Assembly (NCBI RefSeq): GCF_026262505.1
Contig: NC_067205.1
Coordinates: 9,858,001-9,922,000, forward strand
Direction: 5' to 3'
Length of the DNA stretch: 64,000 nt
DNA from: Trichomonas vaginalis G3
Lineage: Eukaryota; Parabasalia; Trichomonadida; Trichomonadidae
The translations under genes were made by a program, and so were the position numbers. Under the pieces are notes generated by a model. It ran no database searches, had not been told where the DNA came from, and saw only the letters and a list, made by a program, of their open reading frames with translations. This document shows positions 49,453 to 60,560 of the stretch, piece after piece (the first letter of the stretch is position 1; the number at the start of each line of letters is the position of its first letter).

Positions 49453-50655
49453 TTAGTACATTCTTTGCTTGATGCTTGCAATGACTGGACGAAGGAACTG
49501 AACAATGCTAGCTCCACTTGTTGATCCGGAGTCACCGATGAAGAGCCATGTTGATGTAGCAGTAAGATGGTACTTTTCCTTGAACAACATGCCGATAAGC
49601 TTTGTGCACTGAACGTAGAGGCCACCGTTAGCCCATGAGAAGCAGAAAGCAGCGAATGGAACGATTTCTGGGATCTGGGAAATGTTGATTGCGAATCCGA
49701 AGCAAAGAAGGATGAAATAGAAGACTGGATTGATGATTCTCTTCTTATCCATGACCTTTCTTGAGAAGAAATCGCCTAAGAAGGAGCATGTATTGTAAGC
49801 AAGCATGAAGAAGTTGTTATCAATTGTAAATCCTAAGAGACGGTATGTAACACGAGGCTGGTATGTATAGAGGGTGCATCCTGGGTTGAAGAGTGCCAAA
49901 CAAACCATGTTCAATAAGAAAACTAAAGAACAGAACCAAATCTTGGGGAACCAATCGCCAATGTTGCAGATATCATTGCCAAAGTCTTTGAGGTTGAAAT
50001 TGTGCTGGCCACTAGAATTTCTGCAGGCTTCTGGGAAGACTGTAAGGTGATAAAGGATAATAGCAATTAAAAGGCAAACAGCTGTAACAATATAGAAAAC
50101 TGTATATGGAACTCCGAATCCCATTAAGAAGAATCCAAGGATTGTAATAAGAGAAACGCCAACAGGCATGGCAAGGACAACATATAGACGAGTATTGCCC
50201 ATATTGTTCACGACGTTTAACATATTTGGACCGTATGAGCCTTCGCAAACACCGCAGAATGCAAATGGAATGAAAGCAAGGCCAACTGGGTTACTTTTAC
50301 GGTTTGATACGAAAATGAAAAAGCACATACCAATGATCATGGAGATTAAGGATGTAGTAACACGCCATTTTGGTGAAAGGCATCCGAATACGATGTTGTG
50401 TCCTCATACACGGAAAATTAAGTTAAAGAAATAAACGAAAGAAGTAGCGACACCGTAAGTGTTAGAAAGTTTGTCACCTGATGCACCAAGTGTAAGGCCG
50501 AAATTAACTGAAAGTTTTTGTTGAAGTGCAAAGCAGCAGGCATAACCCATGAAAACTGGAAGGGTGATGAAGAAACTGCTCTTAAATGTCTTCTTGCGTG
50601 CAACATCATCAGATGAAGTCATTAACATGTCCGAATCGGTCTGAGATGTACTCAT
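49453..50655 (-). pseudogene. equilibrative-nucleoside-transporter-like membrane protein with one in-frame stop
   Basis: 400 codons from MSTSQTDSDMLMTSSDDVAR (50655; start fixed by the Inr box). About 11 hydrophobic segments. ENT (SLC29)-like signatures: FCGVCEGSYGPNMLNVVNNM in the first half, YNTCSFLGDFFSRKVM like the ENT F-N-x-x-D-x-x-G-R segment, and FSWANGGLYVQCTKLI like the later G-x-x-N-G-Y segment. It would carry nucleosides across the plasma membrane. A TGA (complement of 50404-50406) interrupts the frame after FNLIFRV, near residue 83; the rest is open. It is a pseudogene, a polymorphic null or an assembly error. An MFS carrier is the alternative. Confidence 0.65.
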
Positions 50656-50680
50656 CCAATCAAGTTTATTGAAATCGCAA

Positions 50681-50688
50681 AAAAGTGA
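50681..50688 (-). promoter_or_regulatory. Inr box of the transporter-like gene
   Basis: TCACTTTT on the minus strand, about 31 bases before the ATG at 50655. It lies inside a longer open frame that begins at 50709 and so decides against that upstream start. Confidence 0.75.
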
Positions 50689-50709
50689 CGATGGATCACA
50701 ATTTAACAA

Positions 50710-51879
50710 CTTGGATAAACTGATATCGTAGTAACTTTTATAATGAGATAATTATTTTTTAAATTTTTACTCCCAAATTTACGGATCACATATTTATTTT
50801 AAATATTAATATCAAATTGGGATATAAGTGTATAATGGTTTTCATTGAAAATTGAATTTCTTACAATCCATTGAAAAAATCGATGGATGGAAACACTGAT
50901 ATTTACCTAATTATGCCATAGTACTTATAATTTTGTTTTTATATTCAGCTAAGAGATCAATTTGCAAATTACACGTCGAAAATGGAATAATTTTGTAATC
51001 CCGGAAAATATTTTAATGAAAATATTGTAATTTCGATTGGGACCACAATTGTTTGTCATTTTAATAGTAATCTATGATGTCAAATGTTCAATTCCTATTA
51101 TAATCGGAGATCCAAATATTCCATAACGAATGTTAACTTGAAAATGAATCATTTGGAAAGCTTACAATCATTTATCAGACCTTCAAAAAGCTATGTTCAT
51201 TGGAACTAATATAATCTGTAAGTCATTTGTCAAGGAGCAACTTGTTTTTTCAAATATTTGAAGGGTTTGTTCAAAATGTTTTGCTAGTTTGATTAATCGT
51301 GTACTGATTTGCATTTTGTATGGAGATATGAACTATGTTTGTAAATTTGAATAATGACGAAAATACAAATTCAACATCTCGTTTTTTCGATTTGTTTCAT
51401 TATCGTACAAAGTAGTGGTTTTATTTTAGTTCTTTAACATATTCACTCCTGAAAAATGATTTGTCAATATAAATTAGCAAAATCTATGTGTTAAATTCTA
51501 AAATTTCAGAATCAAGTTGAATCATATAACTTCATTACGGCGTTTGTATCATTGTGGCTCATAGTTTTATGCTAAAAAGGTTAAATGGTCATGCAATGTC
51601 GAAAATCTTTCAATTTGATTATCTATTGAGATTTCTTATAAGTAACATGAATTACAATGAATATCAAATCATTCATAGATCTATATCCACTATTTTTATC
51701 GAAATTCAGAATAAATTTTCAGTTTTTGTAGCAAGCAATATCCTTGAATACATAATGATTATATTACAGCTGTAGAATGTAAAAATGTAAGTTTGTGGCG
51801 AACAATCCGACAGTTTTTCATCTCAAATCAAAATCTTTCTTGGAATTCACGAAGATTTTAAAAATTTAAAAACAGACCC
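50710..51879. other. host intergenic region, no gene seen
   Basis: About 1.2 kb of AT-rich DNA between the transporter-like gene and Polinton IV. One open frame of 73 codons (51554-51775) lacks a promoter box and motifs. No repeats were noticed. Confidence 0.55.
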
Positions 51880-51911
51880 AAAAAAAAAAAAAAAAAAAAA
51901 AAAAAGGGAGT

Positions 51912-51944
51912 GGGGCTTCCAGGCACTTCGTGCCCTCTAGCCCC
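51912..51944 (+). repeat. Polinton IV terminal GC hairpin
   Basis: GGGGCTTCCA, GGCACTTCGTGCC, CTCTAGCCCC directly after the A-tract and GGGAGT. Here the double Inr boxes follow within 4 bases, whereas Polintons II and III have about 100-190 bases of subterminal sequence in between. Confidence 0.85.
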
Positions 51945-51947
51945 CCG

Positions 51948-51966
51948 TCACTTTTCTGTCACTTTT
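51948..51966 (+). promoter_or_regulatory. tandem Inr boxes of the Polinton IV methyltransferase
   Basis: TCACTTTT at 51948-51955 and 51959-51966, followed by CAGGAAAAAACATTTTTATT and the ATG at 51998. Compare 15233-15251. Confidence 0.6.
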
Positions 51967-51997
51967 CAGGAAAAAACATTTTTATTATATATATAAA

Positions 51998-52814
51998 ATG
52001 AATTTTACAAAACCACCGTTACCCTTCTTTGGAAATAAGAGTAGATGTAAAGATATTCTATTGAGAGAACTTAAGAAACTACCGAATGGTCTAACATTTG
52101 TAGACTTGTTCGGTGGAAGTTTCTATATATCTCATTTGTGCCATACAATATTTCCTGACTCAAAGATTATATGCAATGACTTCGACAACTATATGAACCG
52201 TCTCAAACATATACCAGACACAAACAAAATATTGAAAGAGTTAAAAGAAAAGATACCTATAGGTAAGATGGAACGTATACCATTAGATAAGAAAAATACT
52301 GTCAGAGAGGTTTTGAAAAAGGCAGAGTATATTGACTGGGATAGTATATCTGCTAGACTATTATATAGTGGTGCTATAAGAGTTCATGACATTGAAACAC
52401 TTATGTCAAAAGTTTTATATCTTAACTATACAAATGTTTTCAAAGAGAACATAGAAAAATATATTGAGGGTATAGAGTTTGTGAGATGTCATTGGACAGA
52501 GTTGTATGAAAAATATAAAGACAAGGAAAATGTTTTTTATAGTGGACCCGCCGTTCTATAACACATGGGATTTTCAATACCAAGTAGACTGGACTTTGAG
52601 AGACTCTTTAGAAACTTTAGACGTTTTACATAACCATCCATGCTTTTACTTTACATCCGATAAAAGTGGTTTGGAAAGTGTCATGAGATGGTTAGAGGAC
52701 ATACATGACTATGAGTTTAGATATGACAAGATAGAATATGAGAGAGGTCCTATAAACTGGAGAAAGTGTCATAACAAAGAAATTTTACTAGTAAGTAAAT
52801 GTGGTTTGAAATAG
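51998..52814 (+). pseudogene. Dam-type methyltransferase, broken copy in Polinton IV
   Basis: Nearly identical to the whole gene at 15282-16100, with PFFGNK, DLFGGSFYI and the DPPF region recognisable. Broken. The near identity with Polinton II shows that the two ends separated recently. Confidence 0.75.
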
Positions 52815-52930
52815 GACTACTTGTTTTAGGTTTTTTCCATTGTGTCATTTATTTATTTGACGTGGCAGAAAGATATAGAGAATATGAAGATGAACCAATG
52901 CCTGCAAATGTTCAGTATATGTACTCGTAA
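52799..52930 (+). CDS. 43-residue membrane microprotein (Polinton IV)
   Basis: Same frame, length and overlap with the methyltransferase end as 16085-16216, with the hydrophobic helix IGLLVLGFFHCVIYLF and a charged tail. It has kept its frame. Confidence 0.6.
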   Translation: MWFEIGLLVLGFFHCVIYLFDVAERYREYEDEPMPANVQYMYS

Positions 52931-52953
52931 GAGATATTTTTATCTAATATTAA

Positions 52954-53316
52954 ATGGACGCACAGAACTTAGCGAATGCACAGCAACCTGGACAACCAAA
53001 CCCAGAGAATATTCCAAATGAAGTTAGAATACAAACTGCAATGGCAAACTATGGTCAAGTGCCAACAGATGTACAAATGCAAACTGCCATGTCAAATGAC
53101 GCTGCGTTAGGTTTGCCACCATGGTATGCAAATATGAGATGGAAAGAGTTTTATACAAACCCTGAAGTGGGATATAAACAACTTTATGCAGATGACGCGA
53201 ACACAGGAGTTGACCCAGAATATGTTTTCTACCAGAGGAGAAACAGAATGTATGAGCTCCAGTTAAAGAATGCTATGGAACTCAACAGGAAACGTAAGAG
53301 ACTAGGCGGACATTAG
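52954..53316 (+). CDS. 120-residue Polinton protein (Polinton IV)
   Basis: Identical in sequence to the product at 16240-16602: MDAQNLANAQ start, internal QTAMANYG/QTAMSNDA repeat, PPWYANMRWKEFY and the RKRKRLGGH end. It is followed 18 bases later by the amphipathic gene. Confidence 0.65.
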   Translation: MDAQNLANAQQPGQPNPENIPNEVRIQTAMANYGQVPTDVQMQTAMSNDAALGLPPWYANMRWKEFYTNPEVGYKQLYADDANTGVDPEYVFYQRRNRMYELQLKNAMELNRKRKRLGGH

Positions 53317-53334
53317 ATTTTTACATATAGTAAA

Positions 53335-53577
53335 ATGGGTTTCTTCAGTAAGATAGGAAACTTCTTTCGAAATGTTGGAAGAGGTATATGGAATGGAATA
53401 AAAACCGTAGGAAGAGGAATTTGGAACGGTGTCAAAAATATTGGTAAAAGAGTAGGTCAGTTCGTTGGTATTATACCTAAAGACCCTGAACCAGAAGAAC
53501 AAGCTCCTGTTATACAACAGCCTGAACCTGCACCACAGTCAAGTTGGCAACCAAATCCAACACCTCAACCGTATTAA
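53335..53577 (+). CDS. 80-residue amphipathic GRGIWNG protein (Polinton IV)
   Basis: MGFFSKIGNFFRNVGRGIWN, two GRGIWNG units, GKRVGQFVGII and a Pro/Gln acidic tail. It differs from 16621-16863 at only two residues near the N terminus. It ends 4 bases from the convergent mosaic gene. Confidence 0.65.
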   Translation: MGFFSKIGNFFRNVGRGIWNGIKTVGRGIWNGVKNIGKRVGQFVGIIPKDPEPEEQAPVIQQPEPAPQSSWQPNPTPQPY

Positions 53578-53581
53578 AAAA

Positions 53582-54430
53582 TTATATTTTTACCGTTCGA
53601 TAGTAGTTGTATATGAAACTAAGTTCTAAGTAAAACACATGGTATAATGGAATTATTCTTTTTCTTCCATCTGTAGTAAACCATACTTGAAAGTCTGAAA
53701 TACTTCCACTTGGTGGTTCGTATAACTTTGTAGGTTTTTCGTAAAAGTCATTTGCCAAGCATAAGAAAGAGTTTTGGGCGCCAGAAAATGAAGCATGAAC
53801 AATAATAGCAGCTGGGTCGAAAACATCTTTAAATAAATATGGTTCATCTCTTGCATATCGACTGTAAATATTTGCTAAAGGAAGTTCGACTTTCTGATTT
53901 AACATTCTTTGCAAATAATACCATGACATTGCAGTGAATTCTGTATATATTTGTTCGTCTTTCTTTGGATTGTCTTCGTAGATTTGAAATGACACTTGTG
54001 AATTTTGTTTGTCATATACAATTCTCACATAAAGTGTGCTCTCGGTATTTGCATATTCATCAGCATATTTTGCATAACATGAATTTATTTTATCTTCTAT
54101 ATTTTTTAACGCAGTCTGTAGAGAAGATGAAAGGTCAACTTGTATTAGCTCAATTTCTTCCCACATTTTTCGTTTCCCTTCAGATATATAATCTATATGA
54201 AACCTTACAATAAATGGAAAACTTTTATCTTCTACAGACACAAACTTCATTCTACGAAAGCCAATAGCTTTTGTGACAGATGGGTCTCTTAGCCATCTTA
54301 ATGGGTAGTCAAAACGATAGCCTTCATGCTTTACGGTCTCTGTCTCAAACTTTTGACCGACATTCGTAAAAAGTTCATCTAATGGTTTAGTTGTAGCAAC
54401 TCTTGAATTTTCTTTTTCTATTGGAAGCAT
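53582..54430 (-). CDS. 282-residue mosaic protein with a different middle (Polinton IV)
   Basis: Start MLPIEKENSRVATTKPLDEL and first about 72 residues match the Polinton III gene almost exactly, as do the last about 80 residues (from VFDPAAIIVHASFSGAQNSF). The middle is unrelated in detail: FHIDYISEGKRKMWEEIELI, NIEDKINSCYAKYADEYANT, YYLQRMLNQKVELPLANIYS. It appears whole. Total length is identical (282), so the exchanged segment has the same size. See the Polinton III copy for the role. Confidence 0.7.
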   Translation of the reverse strand: MLPIEKENSRVATTKPLDELFTNVGQKFETETVKHEGYRFDYPLRWLRDPSVTKAIGFRRMKFVSVEDKSFPFIVRFHIDYISEGKRKMWEEIELIQVDLSSSLQTALKNIEDKINSCYAKYADEYANTESTLYVRIVYDKQNSQVSFQIYEDNPKKDEQIYTEFTAMSWYYLQRMLNQKVELPLANIYSRYARDEPYLFKDVFDPAAIIVHASFSGAQNSFLCLANDFYEKPTKLYEPPSGSISDFQVWFTTDGRKRIIPLYHVFYLELSFIYNYYRTVKI

Positions 54431-54448
54431 ATTTTATCTAGAATAAAA
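54431..54448. promoter_or_regulatory. 18-bp bidirectional start region (Polinton IV)
   Basis: ATTTTATCTAGAATAAAA between the ATG at 54430 (minus) and the ATG at 54449 (plus), identical to 17716-17733. Confidence 0.65.
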
Positions 54449-55732
54449 ATGTCAAATGAAACAGCGTCTATGAGAGAAATACAACACAACCGACAACTCA
54501 TTATGCAAGCTCTAAATAAGAACACAACAAACTTTTCAAACTATTCTAAGATATCTGAGTCATTGAAAGAAGGAAACCTAAAACTGACATTAAACCCAAT
54601 GACAGACGAGTTTCTGTTTCAAGACAACAAGAACCATACTGTTTGTATAAATCCAACAAAAAGAACTTTAAACGAGAAACCTATAGATGAACTTCTTTTG
54701 AAAGCAGATATTGACAACAAAGCTGACAAAGAGTATGTCATTGAAAAAGTTCAAGAAGAACATGACAGAGCAGATGCAACATATGCAACAAAAGAGGATG
54801 TTGAAAAGAAAGCTGACAAAGAGTATGTTGACGATGAGTTAGCATATCTGGCTAGTGGGTTAGTGAAGAAGGCAGATAAGGAATATGTGGATGAAAAAGA
54901 CAATGAAATTATAAAAAGGGTTGAATGGTACCATGAACGGACATCGAAGATTTTAGAAGGTAAAGCCAATACAGGGTGGGTTTCAGGATGTTTAGACCTT
55001 AAAGCCGACAAAGAAACTGTAGATATGTTGACACAAACGGTTTCAAGTCATACCAGAGGTTTAATGGAAGATGGACAACAGTTGAAAGAGCTTGAGAAAG
55101 GTGTTACAGAGTTAAGGAATACAAAAGCAGACTCGACATGGATAGCTGGATATGTAGATGCAACAAAAGAACGTATTTTAGCATGGACAGAAGGAACATA
55201 CCCACAAAAATATCATAGACATAGCATCTCTGACGTAAATGAACTTGAAGAAAAGTTATATAAAAAAGCAGACAAAACAGAGCTTCAAACATTAAAGACA
55301 GAAATACTTCAAACAGTATATCCTATAGGTTCTATTTATACGTCAATGAACTCTACCAGACCAGAAGTAGTACTTGGTTTGGAACTTGGACTCAAATAGT
55401 CGACAGGTTTTTGTATTGTGCAAACTCTTCAAAGGAAACAGGTGGAAGTAAAACGATTTCAGGTGAAAATTTACCTGCACACAGTCACTACATAGATTTA
55501 AGTACATCTCAAGCAGGTTGGCATAAGCATAGATATTGGGATTGGTCAGGAATGACAAAAGGTAAAGGATATGATGTTAAAGACGACGTTAAGTTTGCTA
55601 TAAATTGTTACTGGAGTGACACTCAGGGAGAAGGAAACCATACACATCGCGTTTCGGGATATACACAAACAACGGGACAAAGTAAAGACTACATGCCATT
55701 TACATGACAGTTTACGCATGGTATAGAATTGC
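54449..55732 (+). pseudogene. phage-tail-fibre-like protein with coiled-coil middle, altered copy
   Basis: N-terminal about 90 residues as in Polinton III. The middle is different: repeated KADKEYVDDELAYLASGLVK and related coiled-coil units, TYPQKYHRHSISDVNELEEK, with no run of GHTHT units. The C-terminal baseplate-type domain is the same (YPIGSIYTSMNST; LPAHSHYIDLSTSQAGWHKH; GNHTHRVSGYTQTTG). The copy has a few breaks. The middle resembles trimeric coiled-coil shafts of phage fibres. Confidence 0.75.
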
Positions 55733-56690
55733 TTAGTCGTCATTTTCAACTTCTTTAGCATATTCGTCAGGAGTTGTCTTATATTTGTTAGGAACTGTCT
55801 TTGAAAGTATACCACCTTGAACTTGACAAGTTTGAAACGAGGTCTGACAATAGTAGTTTTATCTTCTGCTTGCAGTCTGTACATTTTGCCATGTTTGCCT
55901 AAAACTTCATAATATTCTCTTGTATACTTTCTTCTATTTTTACGAACACGAAGGTGAGTACCTGTCGAGTTCCCATTGTTGTCATAGTCAATAGTATTTT
56001 CATATGGGTCGCGTTTAGGTATTTCTATTTTTACTTTGTCACCTTTCTTAAGTTTGAAGCCTGGCATTCTTTCTTGTTTGTCTCTTTTGACTAAACTATT
56101 AAATATATAGTCTTTCTCTAAGTCGGGTTGTTTTTCATTTCTTCGGGGGAGTGGTTTCCCAAACCTTTTTGTTTACGGCTATTGTAAATATTTAAAAACT
56201 TGTCTCATCTTTGCCATGGAGAAATGTCTATATTTGTCGTCATATGACATTTCATTACCTCACCACCTTGTGGTTGATTTAAGTCTCTTAAGATTTTTAT
56301 ACAACTGTCAATGACACCAAGAGCAGAATGGTTTTGGTCGACAATGAAATATTGGTTTACATTTTTTGAACGCAGATAGTTTTTAATATCGTCTGATTTG
56401 AAAGAACTTTCACAGTCAGATGTCAGTTTTGTTGGATGGTATTTGTCAACGAATATTGTCAAAGCAGTTTTCACATCTAAAATATTTTTGGACTGTAATG
56501 GTATGGCTTCACAGTATCTTGTGTTTTGACCGACAAATATTAGCCAGTATGGTGGTCCATCTTCTCTATACCTCGGAATGTTTTCCAAGATATCCATAAA
56601 CCAAGCATTTGGTGTTGAACTAAAGATTTTTATCATGAGTGCTTTCTTTGTTGCCTTAGAAACATAGGGGTCCTTGTTTGGATTCGTCAT
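55733..56690 (-). pseudogene. retroviral-type integrase, altered copy in Polinton IV
   Basis: Counterpart of 39396-40355: WFMDILENI, LTSDCESSFKSDD, QYFIVDQNHSALGVID and the SH3/chromo-like C terminus (PGFKLKKGDKVKIEI). It is convergent with the fibre gene and divergent from the amphipathic gene across 16 bp. A few breaks. Confidence 0.75.
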
Positions 56691-56706
56691 TTTTACCCTA
56701 TAAGAA

Positions 56707-57108
56707 ATGGGTTTATTTGGCGCATTAGCAGGAGTTGCATCCAGATTTTTGCCCGCAGTGGGAACAATAGCCAGAGGTGTATTTGGAGTTGGAAGGAAGA
56801 TTTTGAGTACATTAGGTATACTTAAAGAGAAAGCACAACCTATTATACAAACTGTACAGAAAGGTTGGGATGTAGCACGAGATGCAGCAAATCTTATTCC
56901 AAATCCTGAAACAAGAGGAAAAGTTCAAGGATGGATGGACAATGTAGGAAGACAAGCAGGAAACTACTATAACAAAGCAAATGACTACTATAACCAAGCA
57001 GGACACTATATGGACCAAGGTGAAAGATTCTTTAACAGAGGATATAACCATGCACAACAATGGGTAAACAATAACCAACCTCAACCGCCTCAAACGTGGG
57101 GAATGTAA
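56707..57108 (+). CDS. 133-residue amphipathic virion-type protein (Polinton IV)
   Basis: Same as 38977-39378 apart from one residue by eye: MGLFGALAGVASRFLPAVGT, then Gly/Lys amphipathic helices and a Tyr/Gln/Asn-rich repeat tail ending QPPQTWGM. It appears whole. Confidence 0.65.
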   Translation: MGLFGALAGVASRFLPAVGTIARGVFGVGRKILSTLGILKEKAQPIIQTVQKGWDVARDAANLIPNPETRGKVQGWMDNVGRQAGNYYNKANDYYNQAGHYMDQGERFFNRGYNHAQQWVNNNQPQPPQTWGM

Positions 57109-57301
57109 AGTTTTTTACTGAGATGAAATGAACAATACAGCATTGAGACAAATGGGTTCAAGATGGATTTGTCGCTTCCAGCAGTTACACAACCACGTGT
57201 TTGTCAAGTTCTTCCTATACCTCAGGAAGTTTTAGACCGACTTAAAAAACCTAAACAACCAGTTGAAAACAAACCAAACTAAAATTTTTTACTGAGATGA
57301 A

Positions 57302-57832
57302 ATGACCGAAGAAGTTGAAACGGTAGATTTGACACCACAAACAAAAAGTTCAGAACCATTGTCAAAACCTGTCAAAGAACTTACAGATGAAGAGAAAAAT
57401 TCAATAATAGAAAGTGCCAGGTCTGGAAATACAAACCCTAACTACAAAGTCACTTTTCATAGAAATGGAACGGCTAGTATCTCAAAAAAGAAACAGACTC
57501 TCACAAATAAAATATTGAAGTCTGAAGGAGCTTTCGAGACAACAGATGGAAAAGTTTACTTCACTGACCAACAGTTCATTATAGAACATCTCATTGACTT
57601 AGAGTCGAAATATTCTAAACTTTACAACAAACACAAAAAGTTGAAAGGAAAACAAAAACAAATGGCATATGATATTTATGAAGATGTTGACGACACAACT
57701 GTTCCTGCAAGTGAGGTAAAGTCAGAGGAACCGAAAAGTGACGAAAAACCGATAGAAGAAGAAAACCAAAAACTGAAGATAAACCAAAACCAAAGTTTAG
57801 TTTCCAAACTAAACCAAGTCAACCTTCATTAG
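57302..57832 (+). CDS. 176-residue charged unknown protein (Polinton IV)
   Basis: Same length as 38257-38787, starting MTEEVETVDLTPQTKSSEPL and ending SLVSKLNQVNLH. The leader TTTTTTACTGAGATGAA is present. A second copy of that leader lies at about 57112-57128, before a short degenerate frame matching the 37-residue microprotein of Polinton III. Confidence 0.6.
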   Translation: MTEEVETVDLTPQTKSSEPLSKPVKELTDEEKNSIIESARSGNTNPNYKVTFHRNGTASISKKKQTLTNKILKSEGAFETTDGKVYFTDQQFIIEHLIDLESKYSKLYNKHKKLKGKQKQMAYDIYEDVDDTTVPASEVKSEEPKSDEKPIEEENQKLKINQNQSLVSKLNQVNLH

Positions 57833-57914
57833 CTGGTATGGGTTGGCGTCAAAGACTTATGGCAGCAGGTGGCTATGTAAAGTAAAGAAAAAAACATTTT
57901 TTATTTTTATAAAA

Positions 57915-60060
57915 ATGCCCCCGTATAGAATGGATAGAAGGTCTGCTAGAATAAAAGCAGAGTTAGAAAGATATGGTTGGAGAGTTTCAAAGAAGTTTAA
58001 ATATAGGAAGGGAAGACCCATAAAAGTCTATGACAAATTGTCTGGTCTTCGCTACGAAATGGACTTGGAAACAGCACGCGCAAATTATCCAAACAGACTA
58101 GAGAGGTTAGAAGAAGAACGTCTTATGGACATGCCTTTCGATGTTAGTGAACCTCAAGTTGAAGGACACGACGGCTTTGCCAGATTCTACTGGAAACATG
58201 ACGAACAATTGCATCCTTTGAGAAGGAAAAAAGGAAAAGGTGAAGACGCACATGCTCCCATGGAAAGAACAAGATATGCATATGAAAAGTACCGTGAAGT
58301 TAGAAGTCAAATTACATCTGGTCGAACCTTTACAGTAAACTTTGACGAAGGAAAGAACAAAGAAGGCTTCATGGGAGTACTTGCTGCCAATCAAGACGGA
58401 AATAAGAAAGGATACAATCTCAGATTGACCATAACAGATTTGGACGGTCATTTACTATGCGCATGGCAATGTCACAACAGCTGCAATGCTTCTTGACGCT
58501 TTCAAGACTACAAAGAGAGAACAAATGGTTGACTCCGACTCAGACATTTTGAATGCAATTGAAGGAATTGCAAGTGTAAAATTTGAATGGTACCAACCTA
58601 ACCCTCAAGCAGTCAGACAACATGCTGGATACTTCCCGTTCATAAATAAGTCTGACATTGACTTGACAAGGTATGGAATTTACAATTCAATTGAAACAAT
58701 TGTCAATGAACCTTGTATTCTTACATGTCTCAGGAACTCTGGTCTTGTTTCAGAAGAGAAAATGAAGTATCTTGAGTCATGTGTGAAGACAAGGTACATT
58801 CTCAGAGGTCAATTGGCAAAAATTGCACCGTTGGCAAATGTCAATATCCGAGTCAACATACTGAGAAAGGTTCTTCACATGACGACTATGTTGTTGACAA
58901 AGACTTACCATGGTTGAAGATTGTAATTGTCCACAACCACTTCATGTTGAACGAAAGTCTTACAAACCCATTGTTCGGAAAAGGCAAGTGCAACATTGTC
59001 AGAGCTGTTAACATTCTTTTCGAGAAAGGTTTGTTGGAACCAATTCCAGATGACAAGCTGACAGAAAGTTTTGTACCAAAAGACGAAACAAACTTTTCAC
59101 TGTTAGCAAGACCAAAAGTTGTTCCAGACAAAGTTCTAGTACAAAAGAAGTACACAGTTCCAAAAGGAGTTGGATTGTTCGGATACCAACCTGAACCAGA
59201 AGAACTTCCAATGAGGTTGCAAGAACTTCAAGATGCTATAAACAAACTTCCATTGAGCATCCAATGACGTCAAATTGTATTGGAGAGCATCTGAGTTAGG
59301 TCAGAAGGTTTTATATGAAACAGGTTGCTTCGACGATGTTTATGAGATAACAGGAGAAGTTTCTCAGAAGATAAGAGACTCGCTTGAATTTCCACGAACT
59401 GGTCCGATTGGATGCGACAAGTTCGACTCAGATGAAAAGATATACTATGTCGACCTTAACGCTGCGTACATGAGGTTCGTCCAATATATCCCGACTGGAA
59501 TTCCAAACGAAGATGGTGAGTTCTCGGGAAGGAACTATACAGTTGGAAAAGTCATACAACAACTGTATGATATTAGGAAAGCTTCAAACCCCAAACTTGC
59601 AATGACACTCAAATTGCTTATGAATTCGACATGGGGATATTCCATAAAGAAACCTCAAGAGATGAAGAGTAAACATTATGAGAAGGTCGACAACTTTGTT
59701 GAAAGGTTTTCTCCTTTTGTTTTGAAGTACGAATTCACTCAAGGTCAAAGTGGCTTAGTAACCACATTAAAACCTATTGTCGAACATTGGTCCTATCCTC
59801 AGTTCGCAAAGGCAGTCCTTGACAACTACAACAAATTCTTCTCCGAAGTCAAATCCAAAGTGAAGGTTTACTATGAGAACATTGACGCACTCATGACGAA
59901 CGAAGAAGGCTATAACAAACTCATTGAAATGGGAATGGTCGGTGAAAAGATGGGTCAATTCAAATTGGACAAAATTTTCACCGAAGTTCATGTCCTCTCC
60001 AAGCGTAAGTACTGGGGCATACTTGAAGACGGCACAGAAATAAAACATTGCATGAAGTAA
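57915..60060 (+). pseudogene. protein-primed family B DNA polymerase, broken copy in Polinton IV
   Basis: Start MPPYRMDRRSARIKAELERY after the leader TTTTTATTTTTATAAAA. Motif A region YYVDLNAAYMRFVQYIP, motif B LKLLMNSTWGYSIKK and motif C region YYENIDALMTNEEGY are all visible. Several breaks. Same length class as the copy at 36022-38173. Confidence 0.8.
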
Positions 60061-60065
60061 AAAAT

Positions 60066-60219
60066 TTTTATATTCCTTCCTAGCTAATTTCCGTTTAATT
60101 TCATGGTCGCCCTCGGAGTCTTTGAATCGGACAGGTCGAGTTACACCATTCTTGGTCTCAAACTCATATATAACCTGTTTGTTTGTATTTTCGTCGACTA
60201 TGGCACGAGACACAAACAT
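60066..60219 (-). CDS. small basic accessory protein after PolB
   Basis: MFVSRAIVDENTNKQVIYEF, then ETKNGVTRPVRFKDSEGDHE and a Lys/Arg-rich helix (IKRKLARKEYKNF). The frame runs on over the PolB 3' end, so the true end is not clear. It faces the plus-strand gene at 60250 across about 30 bases. No family is recognised. Confidence 0.4.
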
Positions 60220-60249
60220 TGACCAAACGGACAAAAAGTGTCATTTCAG

Positions 60250-60495
60250 ATGGTCACGCAGCCAATCGCATTCGAGCACTTCGAAGAAGCCTTACGTTCC
60301 AAGGGAGAGGGTGTCTGGTGCAAGGCAGAGGTCATGAAACTCTACGAGCAGTACATCCTCAATGCCTGGGAGGACAAATCGTCCTTGGATTGGCAATTCT
60401 ACCAACTCCTCTGGGACGACCTCCTAGGCAACTGGGATGACGAAAGAGTCCAATTCAGAGGTCAGGAACTAACTTGTCCAAATTCCTTAATTTAA
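60250..60495 (+). CDS. 81-residue unknown accessory protein
   Basis: Start at MVTQPIAFEHFEEALRSKGE (60250), right after GTGTCATTTCAG, an Inr-like leader. It is rich in Trp and acidic residues (YILNAWEDKSSLDWQFYQLL, WDDLLGNWDDERVQF). The codon choice and higher GC differ from the core Polinton genes, which fits a separately acquired accessory gene. Function unknown. Confidence 0.55.
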   Translation: MVTQPIAFEHFEEALRSKGEGVWCKAEVMKLYEQYILNAWEDKSSLDWQFYQLLWDDLLGNWDDERVQFRGQELTCPNSLI

Positions 60496-60560
60496 GCTAC
60501 TTAACTAAATAAACACCTAAATTTACTGGGGTTTCCCCCTAAAATAAAATTTTTTTACTC

